Program-made: the position numbers and the translations under genes
Notes under the pieces: generated by a model
What the model saw: the letters and a program-made list of their open reading frames with translations, nothing else
Told to the model about the DNA's origin: nothing
The model's database searches: none
Assembly: GCA_019671005.1 (NCBI GenBank)
Contig: CM033714.1
Coordinates: 55,599,741 to 55,663,740, forward strand
Direction: 5' to 3'
From: Hibiscus mutabilis
Lineage: Eukaryota > Streptophyta > Magnoliopsida > Malvales > Malvaceae
DNA: 64,000 nt
Part shown: positions 33,737-45,849 of the stretch, one piece after another
Layout of the letters: every line of letters starts with the position of its first letter
How positions within the stretch are numbered: the first letter of the stretch is position 1

Positions 33737-33845
33737 AGCCAACATTAATCTTGCACCCCATAATGATGAAGTGCAATAGTGCTAGTCTTTCTTCCGATAT
33801 GGTTTCATTGTGGGTTGTTGGCATCAAATTCCCCTTTAAAAAGTG
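33737..33845 (-). pseudogene. Athila ORF3-like gene of El3, upstream part
   Basis: The minus strand codes ERLALLHFIIMGCKINVGW, and across the solo LTR the frame continues into EETYKCVERGNG at 29888. The continuation supports the nested-insertion reading. The segment ends at 33845, where a Tat/Ogre-like LTR begins. Confidence 0.6.
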
Positions 33846-36452
33846 TGTAATACCCTAATTTTTTCTGGGTACTCATATATAATATAATTCTCTATAAATA
33901 AAAACAAAATATACACACATAAATAAATAAATAGTTTGATATAACCCAATAATAAATAAGTAGTCCATAAGTCCCAAAAAATCCATTTGAAATGTCCATT
34001 TACAATCAGATGTCCCTTTTATGTACACAAAGCCCGTTTATCAAATACAAAGGCCCAATTCCCAAATGTTTCTCTCCCAAATTATGTCATCGACAACGCA
34101 TTTTTATCCAAAAAACACATATTTTCACTCAATAAACACAAAATGGGTCTTCCAACTTCTTTTCTCGCCAAATACATGACACGTGGCATCCTTCAGTTGA
34201 TGTCTTTCTCCTTCACGCGGATCATGGTAGCCATGATGTCTTCATATGATCTCCTTTAAATACATGAAAGAGAAATGTCAAACTTTAATGGCCAACTATT
34301 AAACAAATAATAATAATAAATAAAAGCAATAATGAAAGGGAGAATGAGCTACCTCGGGAAGCCAAATAGACTTGGAATCTGAATGGCCATTGGAGTTCAA
34401 TCACCGGAAGCTGAGTTGTCGTGGAGGATTTGAAACACCAACCGTCGTCGGGAAGCTAAGAGGCAACCAGAAACCCATTTGTTGCTAGAGTAAGATTGCC
34501 AGAACCTCGTCAGTACAACACGAAGGTAAATCTTTAATCTTCCTTTTGATTTCCTGCAAGATAAACATAGAATACGTCAGAAAAATCAAATCAAAAGTAG
34601 ATCTGAAAAAATAAAAGGAAATCAGTGGTTTATCTTAGTATGGACGGAGTGTTACCAGAGTGTTTTAGGCATGGTCAGGTTATTCAGGGGTTGTTGGAGA
34701 CGAAAAAGAGGGCTCAGGTTTTGGGTAGAATAGATTTAGGAGGGGAAGATTGGGAATCCAGCCGGATTAGGGCTTCGATCTAGGTTTAGGATCAAAGATC
34801 AGAGATTTTGTGAAGTTTTACGGTTTAAAGGAAGCGGAGGATGGCGGTCAGAATAGAGTCAGGGGCAAACGAAAGTTCACCGGTGTTGCCTGCGGCGGCC
34901 GATAAATGATTGAAGGTGACTAGCAAACAGCTGAGGGAGATCGGATCTTGGCAGATAAGGATATGGCAGAGGAGCTCATAGTGGTTCATTGTCTGAAAGT
35001 TTGGTGTTTTCAAGTTCTTGAAGAACAGTGAAGAACACCAAGAAAAAACAAGGTGTTTTGATCCGTTTTGAGAGAAAAAACTGGGTTTGGGGTGTTTGTT
35101 TCAAATAAAATTGGGAGAGTGGGATTGAGGAGAGTGAGAGAGAATGAAAATGGGCGAGTTAGCTTAATTTTGGGCCTTATATCCCTGCGTCACAACGATC
35201 GCATTTTAAGGGACCGGGTCAGGAAAATCCGTGGGTCTGAGGTCGGGCAAGGGATCCGCGAGATTTTAAGAGTTTTGGGTAATTCATGTGTTGGTCCCTG
35301 GGCTTTGTAACCGTAATTCAATTTGACCCCCATTTTAATGAAATTGGTCTCTTTAATTTGTAATTTTTTCAATTCAGTCCTTTAATTTGATTTAATTTAA
35401 TTATTCAAATTATATGTATGCTTGCATGATTTAAAAATAGCATATAGTATTATTTGCTAGATAATTAATCTCTTAGTTTAATTAAATGGTTAGAGCCTTA
35501 GTAATTTAGGTTCTTTAATTAGGATTAAATAATCAATTATGGAGATAATTTTAGCAAATTAGTATATATTAGAAGGAAAATCTTGGAGTTCAAATGTGGG
35601 TAATGTCTCAATGTACTAAGATGTTATTCCACCATGACTCTAAAATGGAATATTTAATATCTACTATAATCTAGAATTTGATAAATGACTTTGTTAATTA
35701 GTAGGAACATTAATTAGGATTATTACTTTAATTAATTAGAATGACAAATTAGTAAATGAGTGTTATTTAAATTTAGTGATTTTAATATGGATGGTATTCA
35801 AGAAATTTGTACTATCTCATGGAAATCATTAAATTTAATAATATTCCTAGTCTAATAATCTAATTAATTAGAGCCTTTATACGTTAGAACTTAAAATTAA
35901 CAAGACAATAATAAAACATGCATCGAAAAACCTTTTATGTTGGAAATATATTTTGAATACGAATAGGAGTGTCCTAAAGTATTTGTCCATTCTTAATCTC
36001 GTACTCAAATAAAATATATTTCCTTATAAAAGGATATCTCCATTTGGAATTTAAATCCAATTAATAATTGTTGGTTAAATTAAATTCAAATTGTAATTCG
36101 AAATGTCAAAATGCCACGTAAAATTAAAAGATACCGATAACGGGCGTTTATTGGGGTGTTAATCCTTCCCCACACGTAACCGACTCCCGAACCCAAATTT
36201 TAAAGGCAAAATCTCTGGTTGTTTTTATGGTGTCCGGTCTACCAAAGTGACCGGTGGCGACTCCAAAAGTATTTTTCAAGATTAAATAAAAACAAAATCA
36301 ATTTTATGGTTAATTAAGGGAAAAACCTGATTTAACATGAAAACCCCATATTTTAAAAGATACATGGATTAAAATGGATAAAAACCCTAATTTTCAAAGA
36401 AATCGATTGTCTGGCTAATTTCACACATTCAGTTTTAAAAATGGTCACGACA
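33846..36452 (+). repeat. 5' LTR of a Tat/Ogre-like element (2607 bp)
   Basis: It begins TGTAATACCCTAATT and ends near TCACGACA, just before the primer-binding site. The 3' part has the block TAACCGACTCCCGAACCC (36178-36195) and GGTGGCGACTCC (36252-36263), familiar from Tat-lineage LTRs. The candidate target duplication on the left is AAGTG (33841-33845). Short ORFs at 34825-35372 are not supported. This LTR does not match the start of the 3' LTR at 58623. Confidence 0.75.
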
Positions 36453-36454
36453 GC

Positions 36455-36470
36455 TTGGCGACTCTACTGG
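36455..36470 (+). promoter_or_regulatory. Primer-binding site of the Tat/Ogre-like element
   Basis: TTGGCGACTCTACTGG follows the LTR end by two bases. TGGCGACTCTGCTGGGGA is the site type reported for Ogre/Tat elements (tRNA-Arg); one internal change and a lost 3' end are visible. Confidence 0.75.
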
Positions 36471-37100
36471 AAAAATATTTTTTAAAAAAGAGAGAGTCAA
36501 GCCTAATTAATTAATTTCATGTATCATTTTGGCATTTTAGAGTGATAATTTGAATTTAAATTTTCCAATAATTATTAGATGGATTTTAGGAAGAATGGAG
36601 GTAGTTTATTATTTGTGTGATATATTTGTATTCATGCATAGCCTTCAACCGGGCTTTCACCCGTAAGTGGGAGTGGGAAATTATCCTACGTTGAGTTATC
36701 CAACTACGTAATCAGATTTTTGTCTCTTTTCCAGTATACTAACCTTATGCACCGTGAGGTCTACGCCTCCGCTGTAAGGGACCTATACTACCGAATCGAT
36801 GTCTTACTATCATATTAGACAGTAATTACAGTTTGGGAACCCAGATTCTAGAACAACACCTACATGTTGTTATTGGAAACCTACCCCAATAGAGCCATAC
36901 AGGGACCTAGGACAGGGTGCTTCCAATTAAAGTACATTTCTCTAGTTATTTTCTTTGCTAAATATTATGTGTTTTCCTAGGTTAATAATTTGTTTATTTG
37001 TTTTCCATATTAATTCACAATACTGACACTGTTTCTTTTTTGTTTGTTTTCTTTTACATGGCAACATTTTTGCATTCATTAGAGGTATATATTCAAGGAT
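36471..37100 (+). other. Leader of the Tat/Ogre-like element
   Basis: No ORF of note. It contains ACCGGGCTTTCACCCGTAAG (36647-36666) and GGTCTACGCCTCCGCTGTAA (36758-36777), blocks typical of Tat-lineage leaders. Confidence 0.5.
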
Positions 37101-37750
37101 CAGTCAAGTTAGGTAGTGTTCTTAATGGCCAACGGGTTTGATAAACAAGTAGAAGACCATACGACGGTGTGGACTCGGTTAGAGAAGATTCAGTTCAAGA
37201 AAAGGGTAGTATCAAGAGGAAAGAGGTGTCGGGATGCTAGTAGCTACAAGTTGTATGAAGATGTTAAAAGAGCGAGAGATGAGATTCAAGAACTAGGGGA
37301 TTCAAATAGCTAGGCTAAACAGAAATTGGAGGAAGAGCAAATTTTGAATTCAAAGTTGTCATCACAAGTTTCACTGTTGGAGAAAGCTGTCGAAAGGGAA
37401 TGATAATGAGGAAAATTCGATCTTTGGCAAGTGATAAGCTGAGAAAATATGATAAAATTGGAAAGTGTCCCACGATATTTGAAAGACCCATTTGCAAGTT
37501 TCAGAAGGGGCACTACAAGTGGAGAACAATGTACTAAAGGGCAAGCTTGAGGTAGCTATCCAGATTGTCCAAAGGCAAAATCATGAAATGATCAAGTTCA
37601 GGAGCCATGCGCAGGGAGTCACCCGATTCGTGTCAATTTTATCCATTGAAACTATGAACCTGTAACAACACCTTGACATCAACACCAAGCTAGGACAGAC
37701 GCTGACTCAGAAGCTGAACAAAGTGATTAACCTAGGGATGAGGGCTAGCT
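37101..37750 (+). pseudogene. Coiled-coil gag or ORF1 fragment of the Tat/Ogre-like element
   Basis: The plus frame starting at 37116 codes EDVKRARDEIQELGDSNS and, after a stop, AKQKLEEEQILNSKLSSQVS then LLEKAVERE: strong heptad spacing, so a coiled coil. After another shift the sequence continues as weakly coding text to about 37750. The coiled coil fits the gag/ORF1 region of Tat-lineage elements, but no zinc knuckle is visible. The rest of gag is lost: Tekay-like element T begins at 38155 and Ogre-type protease resumes only at 51718. Confidence 0.5.
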
Positions 37751-38154
37751 GATTTTTGTAATCAAATTGCCTATTTCTTATATTCGACCTTTTGGTTAAT
37801 GAATGTTGCTCTAAAGACTAGTCCTTGAAATCGATACCCCGTGCATTCATGCATTACATTGCTTAAATATTGCATTTTTTAGTAACATTGCATTTTTAAC
37901 ATTTCATTTTTAGGATCATTGTATTTTTTAAATAGCATTGAATTAATAGAAAACCAATATTCTGAGAAACATGTGTTTGTTAGGATCAAGCAATCTCAGA
38001 AAGTTATTGAGGACTGCCTGGGTAATGTTGAGAAAAGGATTGATCAGTCCCATAACCAATTTGTAATTTGAGTAACCACTTTGCTTGGAAATAGGGAAGT
38101 TGAAAGAAGAATGTTTCAGATGGAAGCACTGATAAGCAGGATCACATCTCATGT
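37751..38154 (+). other. Tat/Ogre-like internal sequence, no clear gene
   Basis: AT-rich text ending at the insertion point of element T. The five bases before the LTR are CATGT; no matching duplication is found after the chimeric LTR at 51717, where TCCAT follows. Confidence 0.4.
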
Positions 38155-40992
38155 TGTAACACCCTAAATTTTCACTTAGAATAATGACTTTTAATAATTG
38201 GTATTGAGTCAAAGTGGGTGACTAAAATATGTGACACTATGGATGACCAAATTAAAAGATTTATTAATTAGGGTACTAATTCGAAGTGACTAGTTTGAAC
38301 ACTTAGAAATTGTCGGGTATTTCATGCTAACCCAAACAGTTAAAGACATTGGCAAGTGATTTGTGAAACGCATAGGCATGATAATTTTGAGTGGGAACTG
38401 CCACCAAACCAAAATTTCCATCATCCTCTTCTTCCTAGCTTTGAACCGAAACAAAACTGAGAGAAAGGAGAGAATTGTTTATGGTTTTGCTTGAGGACCG
38501 AAGGTTTTAGAGTTTGTATATTGTATAATTTTCAAATCATGTAAGTTTTCCTTTGTATAAACACTTTAGTTCAAAGCATGAATGTTATCTTGAAGAAGTA
38601 TATATTGATTCTTGTATGTTTGGTTGTGATACTCGGTTTGGAGAATTTGGTTGATGGAACTTAGACTTAGAATAGAAAGTAAGTTTATTTGAAGCTTAAT
38701 ATGATAGAATCGAGTAATGGTGATGAGAGTCTAAGTCTTTGACTTGATTGTATACATACTGAAATTACACATTGGGCTCAATTGATGAATTATATGAATC
38801 TTTGTTCGATTTAGGAAGCTACTTGGATCGAGTCTTGTACTAATTTGGTTTTGGTGTTGTAAAAATCGCTTAAGCTGTTAATTTGGTGCACAAAAATGTA
38901 GTTGTTTAATGATAAATTAATAGCGTAATGTTAAGAAATCAAGGGATGAACTTAGAGGGTGTGTTAGGGGCTGTTCAGAGGTCCTTAAAAACATATTCAA
39001 ATATGCCCTGTTTCGGGCAAAATTTCTTGGGACAGTTAAGGGGAAAAAATTGACTTGTTAAAACATAGTTTAAGGTTAAATTGAAATCTGAATTGGGGGT
39101 TATCATTTAATAAATGGGTTGTTAAATAATGTGGATGTATACATGTATGGTATAAGGGTTTTGAAGGCTGTTTGAGTGGTCTAGAATGAGCTTAATGTTG
39201 TCCTGTATTGAGCAGATTTCTATGGGACTGTTTTAGTGATCAAATAAGGTAAAATGCTTGATTGAACCAAATCATTGATAACTGTCATTATAATTATGCT
39301 TGTTAGTGGGGCTAATAGTTCTAATGTTTAAACTTAATGGAGAAATTGATTAAAGAAAAGAAAGTATATAGGGAAGAAATTGGGCAGTGTCGAAATAGTG
39401 GTAACAACTAGAGGACAATTTTGTATATAGTAATGTTCAATGCCTCAAATTGTTTAATTATATAACTTGATATCATGGATTTAGGTATTATATATAGAGG
39501 CATTAGAGGATAATACCTTAAAGGCTTGGTTAAGCATGTGTGAGTAACAAATAGATAAATCAAGTGATAGTGAATTGATTCTAATGCACTCTTAAACTAT
39601 AGTTATAATTAGACAACAACGGGATCGACCAAGAGGACGAGAGGAAAAGGGAGTTGTAAGCCACGATCAAGAATAGCTCAGAGTATCTGTGAGTGAAACT
39701 ATGTTTTGATTAAGCATAGATTGTTAACTTAATTAAGTTATTCAATTGTATCACGAGGCCTAAATTGCCTATGCTTGCTTTGGGTTGGTAATGTTTGGTA
39801 AGGTGATTATGCCCAGGTATGTATGGATATTTGTTTGTGCATATTCGAACATAATCATGAATTAGTGCTTATAATATTTAAAGTGGCATCTTGTGCATGT
39901 GGCTATGTACTCGAAGAGTTAAAGGAGTATATTTAGTGAACTATTGAAAAGTTTGTAAGAGCGTTGGTTAGTTTTAATCCTAGCTAGATTGGCATGCCAA
40001 TAGAATTCGTGAGCTCAGCCTAAATCAGGCTAAGGTCCCCTGAATGGTAATAAGGTACCCCTGAATGACTTGAAAAGATTATATATATTCAATGGTACTA
40101 GATTACCATTGCCTGATAATGTTTCGATTGAATATGTACTTCTAGGCTTACAACTAGTCAATGTTGTGTTATACAACTAAGGTTGCTTGTGATAAATTGT
40201 TTGTTAAAGGATTAAATTGTTTAATTGAACAACTTAAAGAAGTTGCTCGAATATGTATTCTTCTTCTTAGAGCATATGGTTGTTTATTATTAAGCAAGTT
40301 TAGAGTAAGTTTCTTGCTAGATGAATAGAGAATATGTTACTCGAGTGGAAAATGATAAATGGATAGAGATAGTCTCGACAGTCTAGCTGTTCTATTTCGA
40401 ATGAATAGTTAATGTAACTATTTATTTTAATATTTTACACTCATTGTTATCTAATTTGCGAGACTTGTATCCTAATAGCTAGCCCAGTTATTTTACAGGA
40501 AAGTTCGATTGTTAGAGCAATCTTGGGGAGTCAAAGCAAGGTCACGAAAGGCTCAAAAGTATGTTTTGTAGTGTTGATAGTTAAACTCCTAGAAGGTGGC
40601 ACTAGTTTGAATGGCGTGATTATGTTCCTTAAGTATTCTAGGTTGGTTTGTAAATATTAAACTAACGAAGCTTTGTATATCATGTATTTTGGCTTGATGT
40701 TTGTAATGGTTAAATGAGTTATCATGGATCCTAACTACTTGATTTAATCTAGGACCATCTTATTAGCCAAAACTGGTAATTAAAAATATTTACTTGCTTT
40801 CTTAGCATCCATTCGATTGTGTCAGATTTACTAGTCATGCTTATTGTACCTAATCTAGTTATGTGAATGCTTGATTGACAAATGTTTTTTGTTGTGCATC
40901 CTAGTCTTGTTCGAATACTAACTTGGATGAGAAGTTAGCTTGTTTATTTCTATTAATTAATACATTCTAGGCTATCAAAAAGGGGTATTACA
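38155..40992 (+). repeat. 5' LTR of element T (2838 bp)
   Basis: From TGTAACACCCTAAATTTTC to AAAGGGGTATTACA. The start is matched by the 3' LTR at 45850. No gene lies within this stretch. Confidence 0.88.
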
Positions 40993-40995
40993 ATT

Positions 40996-41009
40996 TGGTA
41001 ATTATAGCT
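40996..41009 (+). promoter_or_regulatory. Altered Met-tRNA primer-binding site of element T
   Basis: TGGTAATTATAGCTAAGG follows the LTR; it is close to TGGTATCAGAGC with a few changes. Position strongly supports it. Confidence 0.6.
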
Positions 41010-41129
41010 AAGGTCTAGTCGATCCTAGGACTAAATCGGTTTAAGTATGTCATCTGTTGTCTAAGTGCCACCTAGGAGTTGAATATAATTAATGCTTGTG
41101 TCCTTGGTTGATTAAATCTCCTTTGAATT

Positions 41130-42240
41130 TATTTTCAAATGTGTGAGACACATCTGGCCCGAGATAAAGATAGCCCGACTAGCTCCTCCAATGAATGAGA
41201 GAGTGTTAGATTAAATCAGGAGCAGACTAATCCCCAAAAAGATGTAGAACCACAGCCTGAAGCTCCTCAAGGGAATCAGATTCAAAAGGAATGCTTTCTC
41301 AGCATGACTGAGATGTTTAACCAATTCATTGTTACCATTAAGCAAAATGATCCTTATGCACCTGCAGTGTTCCAATCAAGAGCTCCTATTGATAAATTGG
41401 CTCAGCATCGACCTTACATTTATGGGATCTGATAACGAAAACCTGGAAGCTACTAAATACTGGTTGGAGACTACCATCAGAATCTTAACCAAACAACTTC
41501 ATTGTTTAGATGGACATAAATTGGAGTGTGTTGAGACTCTTCTAGCTGATGAAGCTTTGAACTGGTGGAAAACTACGACTCTCACTGCCCTGAAGATGCA
41601 GTCACATGGGAATTCTTTCTAAAGGAATTCTGAAAGAAGTACATAAGTAAACAGTATCTAGCTGAGCGAAGAAGACGTTTCTTGTATTTGAAAAAAAAGG
41701 AATACCTATAGAACATTATGTTAGTGATTTTTGTAAATACTGCAAATACGGGTATGAATATATTAAGAAGGAAGTGGATAAATGCAAAATGTTTATTGAA
41801 GGGTTAAACGATGAATTGAGCCCTATGTTTTACGGCCCTCGGGATAACAAAATTTCAAGATCTGGTGAACTGGTGATTGCTACGGAGTCTAGAATAGAGG
41901 TTGCTGACAAAAGAAGTGAGAACTATTCGAAGAAAGATAAAAGATTCCAGGGTGATAGTAAGCCTCAATGGCCTTCAAAGAAATCAAAGAATCAAGGAGG
42001 GAACTCCTCAAGTTATATTCCTTCTCTAAGGGGTAACTTCATCTCGAAACCTCAAACAATAATCAAATCCTTTGCACCTACAATCTCAATCAACAGCACG
42101 GGGAATTCGAGAAAGGACCCTCAGTCTCATTATTATAATTTCTGCCAGAATTATCATTCAGGCTAGTGCAAAAAATAGTCGAATACTTGTTTCTAGTGTG
42201 GAAGATTAGAACATTTTGTTCGAGATTTTCCTCAGACTTT
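41130..42240 (+). pseudogene. Gag of element T
   Basis: Pieces in three frames give the Retrotrans_gag core: APIDKLAQHRPYIY (41385), NLEATKYWLETTIRILTKQL (41440), LECVETLLADEALNWWKTTT (41520), EFFLKEF (41610) and HYVSDFCKYCKYGYEYIKKE (41715). The open frame 41774-42166 carries the basic linker with NDELSPMF. Two zinc knuckles lie at 42140-42235: CQNYHSG*C (a stop inside) and CGRLEHFVRDFP, the second also lacking its first and last Cys. It is a close relative of element A gag. Confidence 0.82.
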
Positions 42241-42870
42241 GGACAAGCCCTCGGTTAGAGTGGCTTCAAATTCCAATCCAATTCCATCTCCTTGGGGCAA
42301 AGGGCCGAAACAAGCACAGTCAGGAAACTCGAGAAGGACTAGAGGCCAAGCTCATACTACTACACACGAAGAGTCTCGGGCCACTGCTCGAGTGTATCAT
42401 ATTCGAGGCCGTGATGAGGATGAGGCACCTGATGTAATTGCAGGTATAATTGAACTAAATGAAAATTCTATATATGCCTTAATTGATCCGAGATCTACCC
42501 ATTGATTTATCTATTTTCCCTTGCTTGAAAAACTAAAACTAAGTTTTGAAACTGTTTATCAAGGGCTTGTAGTTTTGAACCCAATAGGGGGAAGTATTAC
42601 TCTAAAACTTCTTTGTAGGGATTGTCCTATATACTTCCAAAGTATTCTATTCCCTATTGATCTTTATGTTCTACCCTTTTGTTAATTTGATATAATTCTA
42701 GGTTTAGATTGGTTAGGGAAACACCGGGCTTGGGTAGATTGTCATAAGAGAAAACTTTACCTTCGAGGTTTAGGAAAAGAATCAATACTCTTAATCAACC
42801 AAGAACTCAAAAGGACGAACCTTTATGTTGCTAATATTCTTGAAAGTGTTAAAAATCAAGCCTGATATTA
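42241..42870 (+). pseudogene. Aspartic protease of element T
   Basis: The frame from 42239 leads to IYALIDPRSTH (42470-42502), the active site with Arg in place of the Gly that follows D-S/T/P in working enzymes, and then a stop. The second half is LCRDCPIYFQSILFPIDLYV and ILGLDWLGKHRAWVDC (42700-42750). Element A has the same Arg. Stops at 42503 and 42680. Confidence 0.8.
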
Positions 42871-42954
42871 ATTTTATTTCAACTTTATCTGAATTTCTCG
42901 TTGTTTTTTTAGGAACTCTCGGGACTACACCAACCCGTGAAGTAGAGTTTAAAA

Positions 42955-44240
42955 TCGAGACTCAATTGAGAATCAATCCTATATCCATCACTCCTTAAAG
43001 AATGGCTCTAGTTGAACTAAAAGACCTTCAAAAGCAATTGTACGAACTACAAGACAAAGGGTTCATCTGACCAAGCTCGTCTCCTTGGGGAGCCCCGGTA
43101 CTCTTTGTCAAAAAGAAAGACGGATCGATGAGATTGTGCATAGATTACCGGTAACTTAATCAGATTACGATTACGAACAAGTACCAACTTCCAAGAATTG
43201 AAGAATTGTTTGATCAATTGAAGGGTGCTTCGGTATTTTCCAAGATCGACCTTAGATCAGGATACTACCAAATGAAGGTTAAAGAATCTCACATACCTAA
43301 GACTACTTTTAGGACTCGTTATGGTCACTACAAGTTCCTGGTAATGCCATTTGGTCTAACAAACTCCACTGCTACGTTTATGGATCTCATGAACCGAGTC
43401 TTCAAAGCCTATATGGATAAGTTTGTTGTGGTCTTCATTGATGATATTCTTATCTAATCAAAGGATGAATTCGAGCATTCAAAACATATCAAAATTGTTC
43501 TACAAACTCTTAGAGAAAAACAACTCTATGCCAAATTCAACAAGTGTTAATTTTGGTTGCCTGAAGTATCCTTTCTTAGACATGTAACTTCAGCCGCGAG
43601 AATTAAGGTTGACCCAAAAAAGATTCAATCTGTGATAGAATAGAGATCTCCGAGGAATGTTAGTGAAGTTCGAAGCTTCATTGGCTTGGCCGATTATTAT
43701 CGAAGATTTGTTGAGGGGTTTTCAATTTTGGTCGAACCCTTAACCAAACTTCTCCGTAAGGATGTGCCATTTATTGGGTTTGAAGAACAACAAAGAAGCT
43801 TTGACCAATTAAAAGAATTACTTACTCGAGCTCCAGTGTTAACGCAACCAGAATCGGGGAAAGAATTTACAGTGTTTAGTGATGCCTCTAACTTGGGTTT
43901 GGAATGTGTTTTAATGCAAGAAAACAAAGTGGTAGCTTATGTTTCTCGACAGTTAAAATCCCATGAATTGAATTACCCAACCCATGATCTTGAACTAGCT
44001 ACTATAATCTTTGCCTTAAAAATATGGAGACATTACTTGTATGGAGAATATGTTACCTTTATACCTATCACAAAAGCTTGAAATACCTCATAACCCAAAA
44101 AGAGCTCAATCTTAGGCGAAGACGATGGATCGATTTACTTAAGGACTACGATCTAATCATATATTACCACCCGGGCAAAGGCAATGTGGTGGCTGATGCA
44201 CTCAGTCGCCAATATTCTTGTGGTAAGCGTTCGATCAAAC
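42955..44240 (+). pseudogene. Reverse transcriptase and RNase H of element T
   Basis: Order: LYELQDKGFI*PSSSPWGAP (43040), KKDGSMRLCIDYR (43110), the open frame 43206-43457 with SKIDLRSGYYQMKVKE, YGHYKFLVMPFGLTNS and the catalytic FIDDILI (about 43435-43455), then a stop. The connection is FRRHVT/RHVTSAARIKVD-like (43575), and the next open frame starts ADYYRRFVEGFSILVEPLTK (43686). RNase H has FSDASNLGLECVL (Asp), HDLELATIIFALKIW (Glu) and, after a frameshift, KSLKYLITQ and YHPGKGNVVADALSRQ (44170-44210). The polymerase box is intact but the gene has at least four stops. Confidence 0.87.
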
Positions 44241-44329
44241 TATTCTTTCCCTAGCATTTATTCGGAAATTTGTTGACCATATTCTAAAAGTCACCTTGCT
44301 AATTTTTGTAGCCTCAACCTCTACCAATG

Positions 44330-45590
44330 CCTATCTTCGAATATGAAAGAAGTAAGGGTTCTTAGCTTCAATTTGAATCCAATCAAATGTGATGTCCAGA
44401 ATTCGATTGTTACAACAATCTAATCCTAAATTACAAAAGAATTTGCACAAGCTTGAAGGAGATGCCGGATCAGAATTTGTTTTAAAGGAATATGGGTTAC
44501 TGTATTTTCGACATATTGTATGTGCTCTTGATGATTTAAATTTGAGAATAGTAATCTTACAATAAGCTCACAATAGTTCATTCTCAATACATCCTGGATC
44601 GGTAAAGATGTACAAAGATTTGAAAGATCTGGTGGCCTAGGATGAAATATGCTATTACAAATTTTGTGTCCAAATGCTTGGTATGTTAGAAGGTAAAAGC
44701 AAAACATCAAGTTCCTTCGGGATTGTTACAACCTATCGAAATTCCACAATGGAAATGGGAGCAGATAACAATGGACTTCGTTAGTGGATTGCCCTGTCAC
44801 CGAAGAAGAATGATGCAATTTGGGTGATTGTGGATAGGTTTTCAAAATCAGCCCACTTTCTTCCTGTTCGAATGAACATGAGCTTGGATCAACTAGCAAA
44901 ACTTTACATTCGAGAGATAATAAGGCAACATGGTATTCCTACTTCGATAATTTCTGATTGAGATTCTAGATTTACTTCTAGATTCTGGAAATCTCTGCAG
45001 AAAGCCCTTGGGACTAAAACAAATCTTAGTACAGCCTTCCACCCTCAATCAGATGGCCAATTTGAAAGAACTATACAAGTCTCAGAAGACATGCTTCGAG
45101 CTTGCATAATTGATTTTGGGAAGAATTAGGAGAAAGCTTTACCTCTAGCCAAATTTTCATACAATAATAGCTATCAATCTTTCATTCGAATGGCTCCCTT
45201 TGAAGCCCTTTATGGAAGAAAATGTAAGACTCCTCTATGCTGGTCAGATTTGGGGGAGAAAAAAGCTTTAGGACCCCAATTGCTTCGTGAAACAAAAAAG
45301 CAAGTATAGATTATTTGCAATAGGTTGAAAAAAGCCTTCGATCGACAAAAAGCTTATACTGACCGTAAAAGAAGAGATATTCAACATAATGTGGGAGATA
45401 GAGCGTTTCTTAAGGTATCTCCATGGAATAAGGTGTTTAGATTTGCGAAGAAAGGAAAACTCAGTCCTCGGTTCATTAGACCTTTTGAAATATTAGAAAG
45501 GATTGGTCATGTTGCTTATCAATTGGCTCTTCCAGAAGAATTCAGCAAAATACATAATGTATTTCATGTATCAATGCTGTGAAGCTATCG
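44330..45590 (+). pseudogene. Integrase of element T
   Basis: The zinc-binding region is broken (44440-44700). The catalytic core has WVIVDRFSKSAHFLPV (first Asp, 44825), SIISD*DSRFTSRFW (second Asp at 44955, followed by a stop where Arg is usual, CGA to TGA), and GQFERTIQVSEDM (Glu, 45060). Then come SYNNSYQSFIRMAPFEALYG (45160) and the open frame 45325-45582 with the GPY/F-type module (GDRAFLKVSPWNKVFRFAKK, LSPRFIRPFEILERIGHVAY). Stops are few, so the domain order is unambiguous. Confidence 0.87.
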
Positions 45591-45812
45591 ATCTGATCCT
45601 TCTCATATTCTTGAACCGAATGAAGTTGAATTGAATCAAGATCTGTCATATGAAGAAGAACCAATCCAAATCCTTGATCGAGAAGAAAGAAAGCTTCGAA
45701 ATAAGATAGTCTCCCTTGTTAAAGTCTTATGGAGGAACCGTGGAAGTAGAGAACCTACATGGGAGTCTGAATCTACCATGAGGGAGCAATACCCGTACCT
45801 ATTTTCCTAAGG
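45591..45812 (+). pseudogene. Chromodomain tail of element T integrase
   Basis: After a TGA at 45580 the frame codes SDPSHILEPNEVELNQDLSY, then EEEPIQILDREERKLRNKIV and LVKVLWRNRGSREPTWESES, ending with YPYLFS and a stop. This is the C-terminal chromodomain arrangement of Tekay/Del chromoviruses, thought to steer integration to marked chromatin. The aromatic cage is only partly recognisable. Confidence 0.8.
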
Positions 45813-45833
45813 TAAATTCAGGGACGAATTTCC

Positions 45834-45849
45834 TTAAGGGGGAGGGATT
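45834..45849 (+). promoter_or_regulatory. Polypurine tract of element T
   Basis: TAAGGGGGAGGGATT ends directly at the 3' LTR start TGTAACACCC. Confidence 0.85.

Larger units (their letters stand above)
21655..33845 (-). mobile_element. El3, Athila-like element with two solo LTRs nested in it
   Basis: Its 3' LTR occupies 21655-22697 plus 27455-27949, split by a solo LTR; the joined length (about 1538 bp) matches the Ath1 and Ath2 LTRs (1551 and 1526 bp). The LTR junction at 27949 is followed by a purine tract, and a second tract lies at 28917. The internal region holds an ORF3-like pseudogene, split by a second solo LTR (29889-33731), and stops at 33845 where a Tat/Ogre-type LTR begins. Gag and pol are not in the window. 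Confidence 0.8.

Noticed and set aside
34825..35310. Short frames in the GC-richer part of the Tat/Ogre-like LTR as a captured host exon
   Set aside because: No recognisable protein; it lies where an LTR leader is expected, and nothing marks exon borders.
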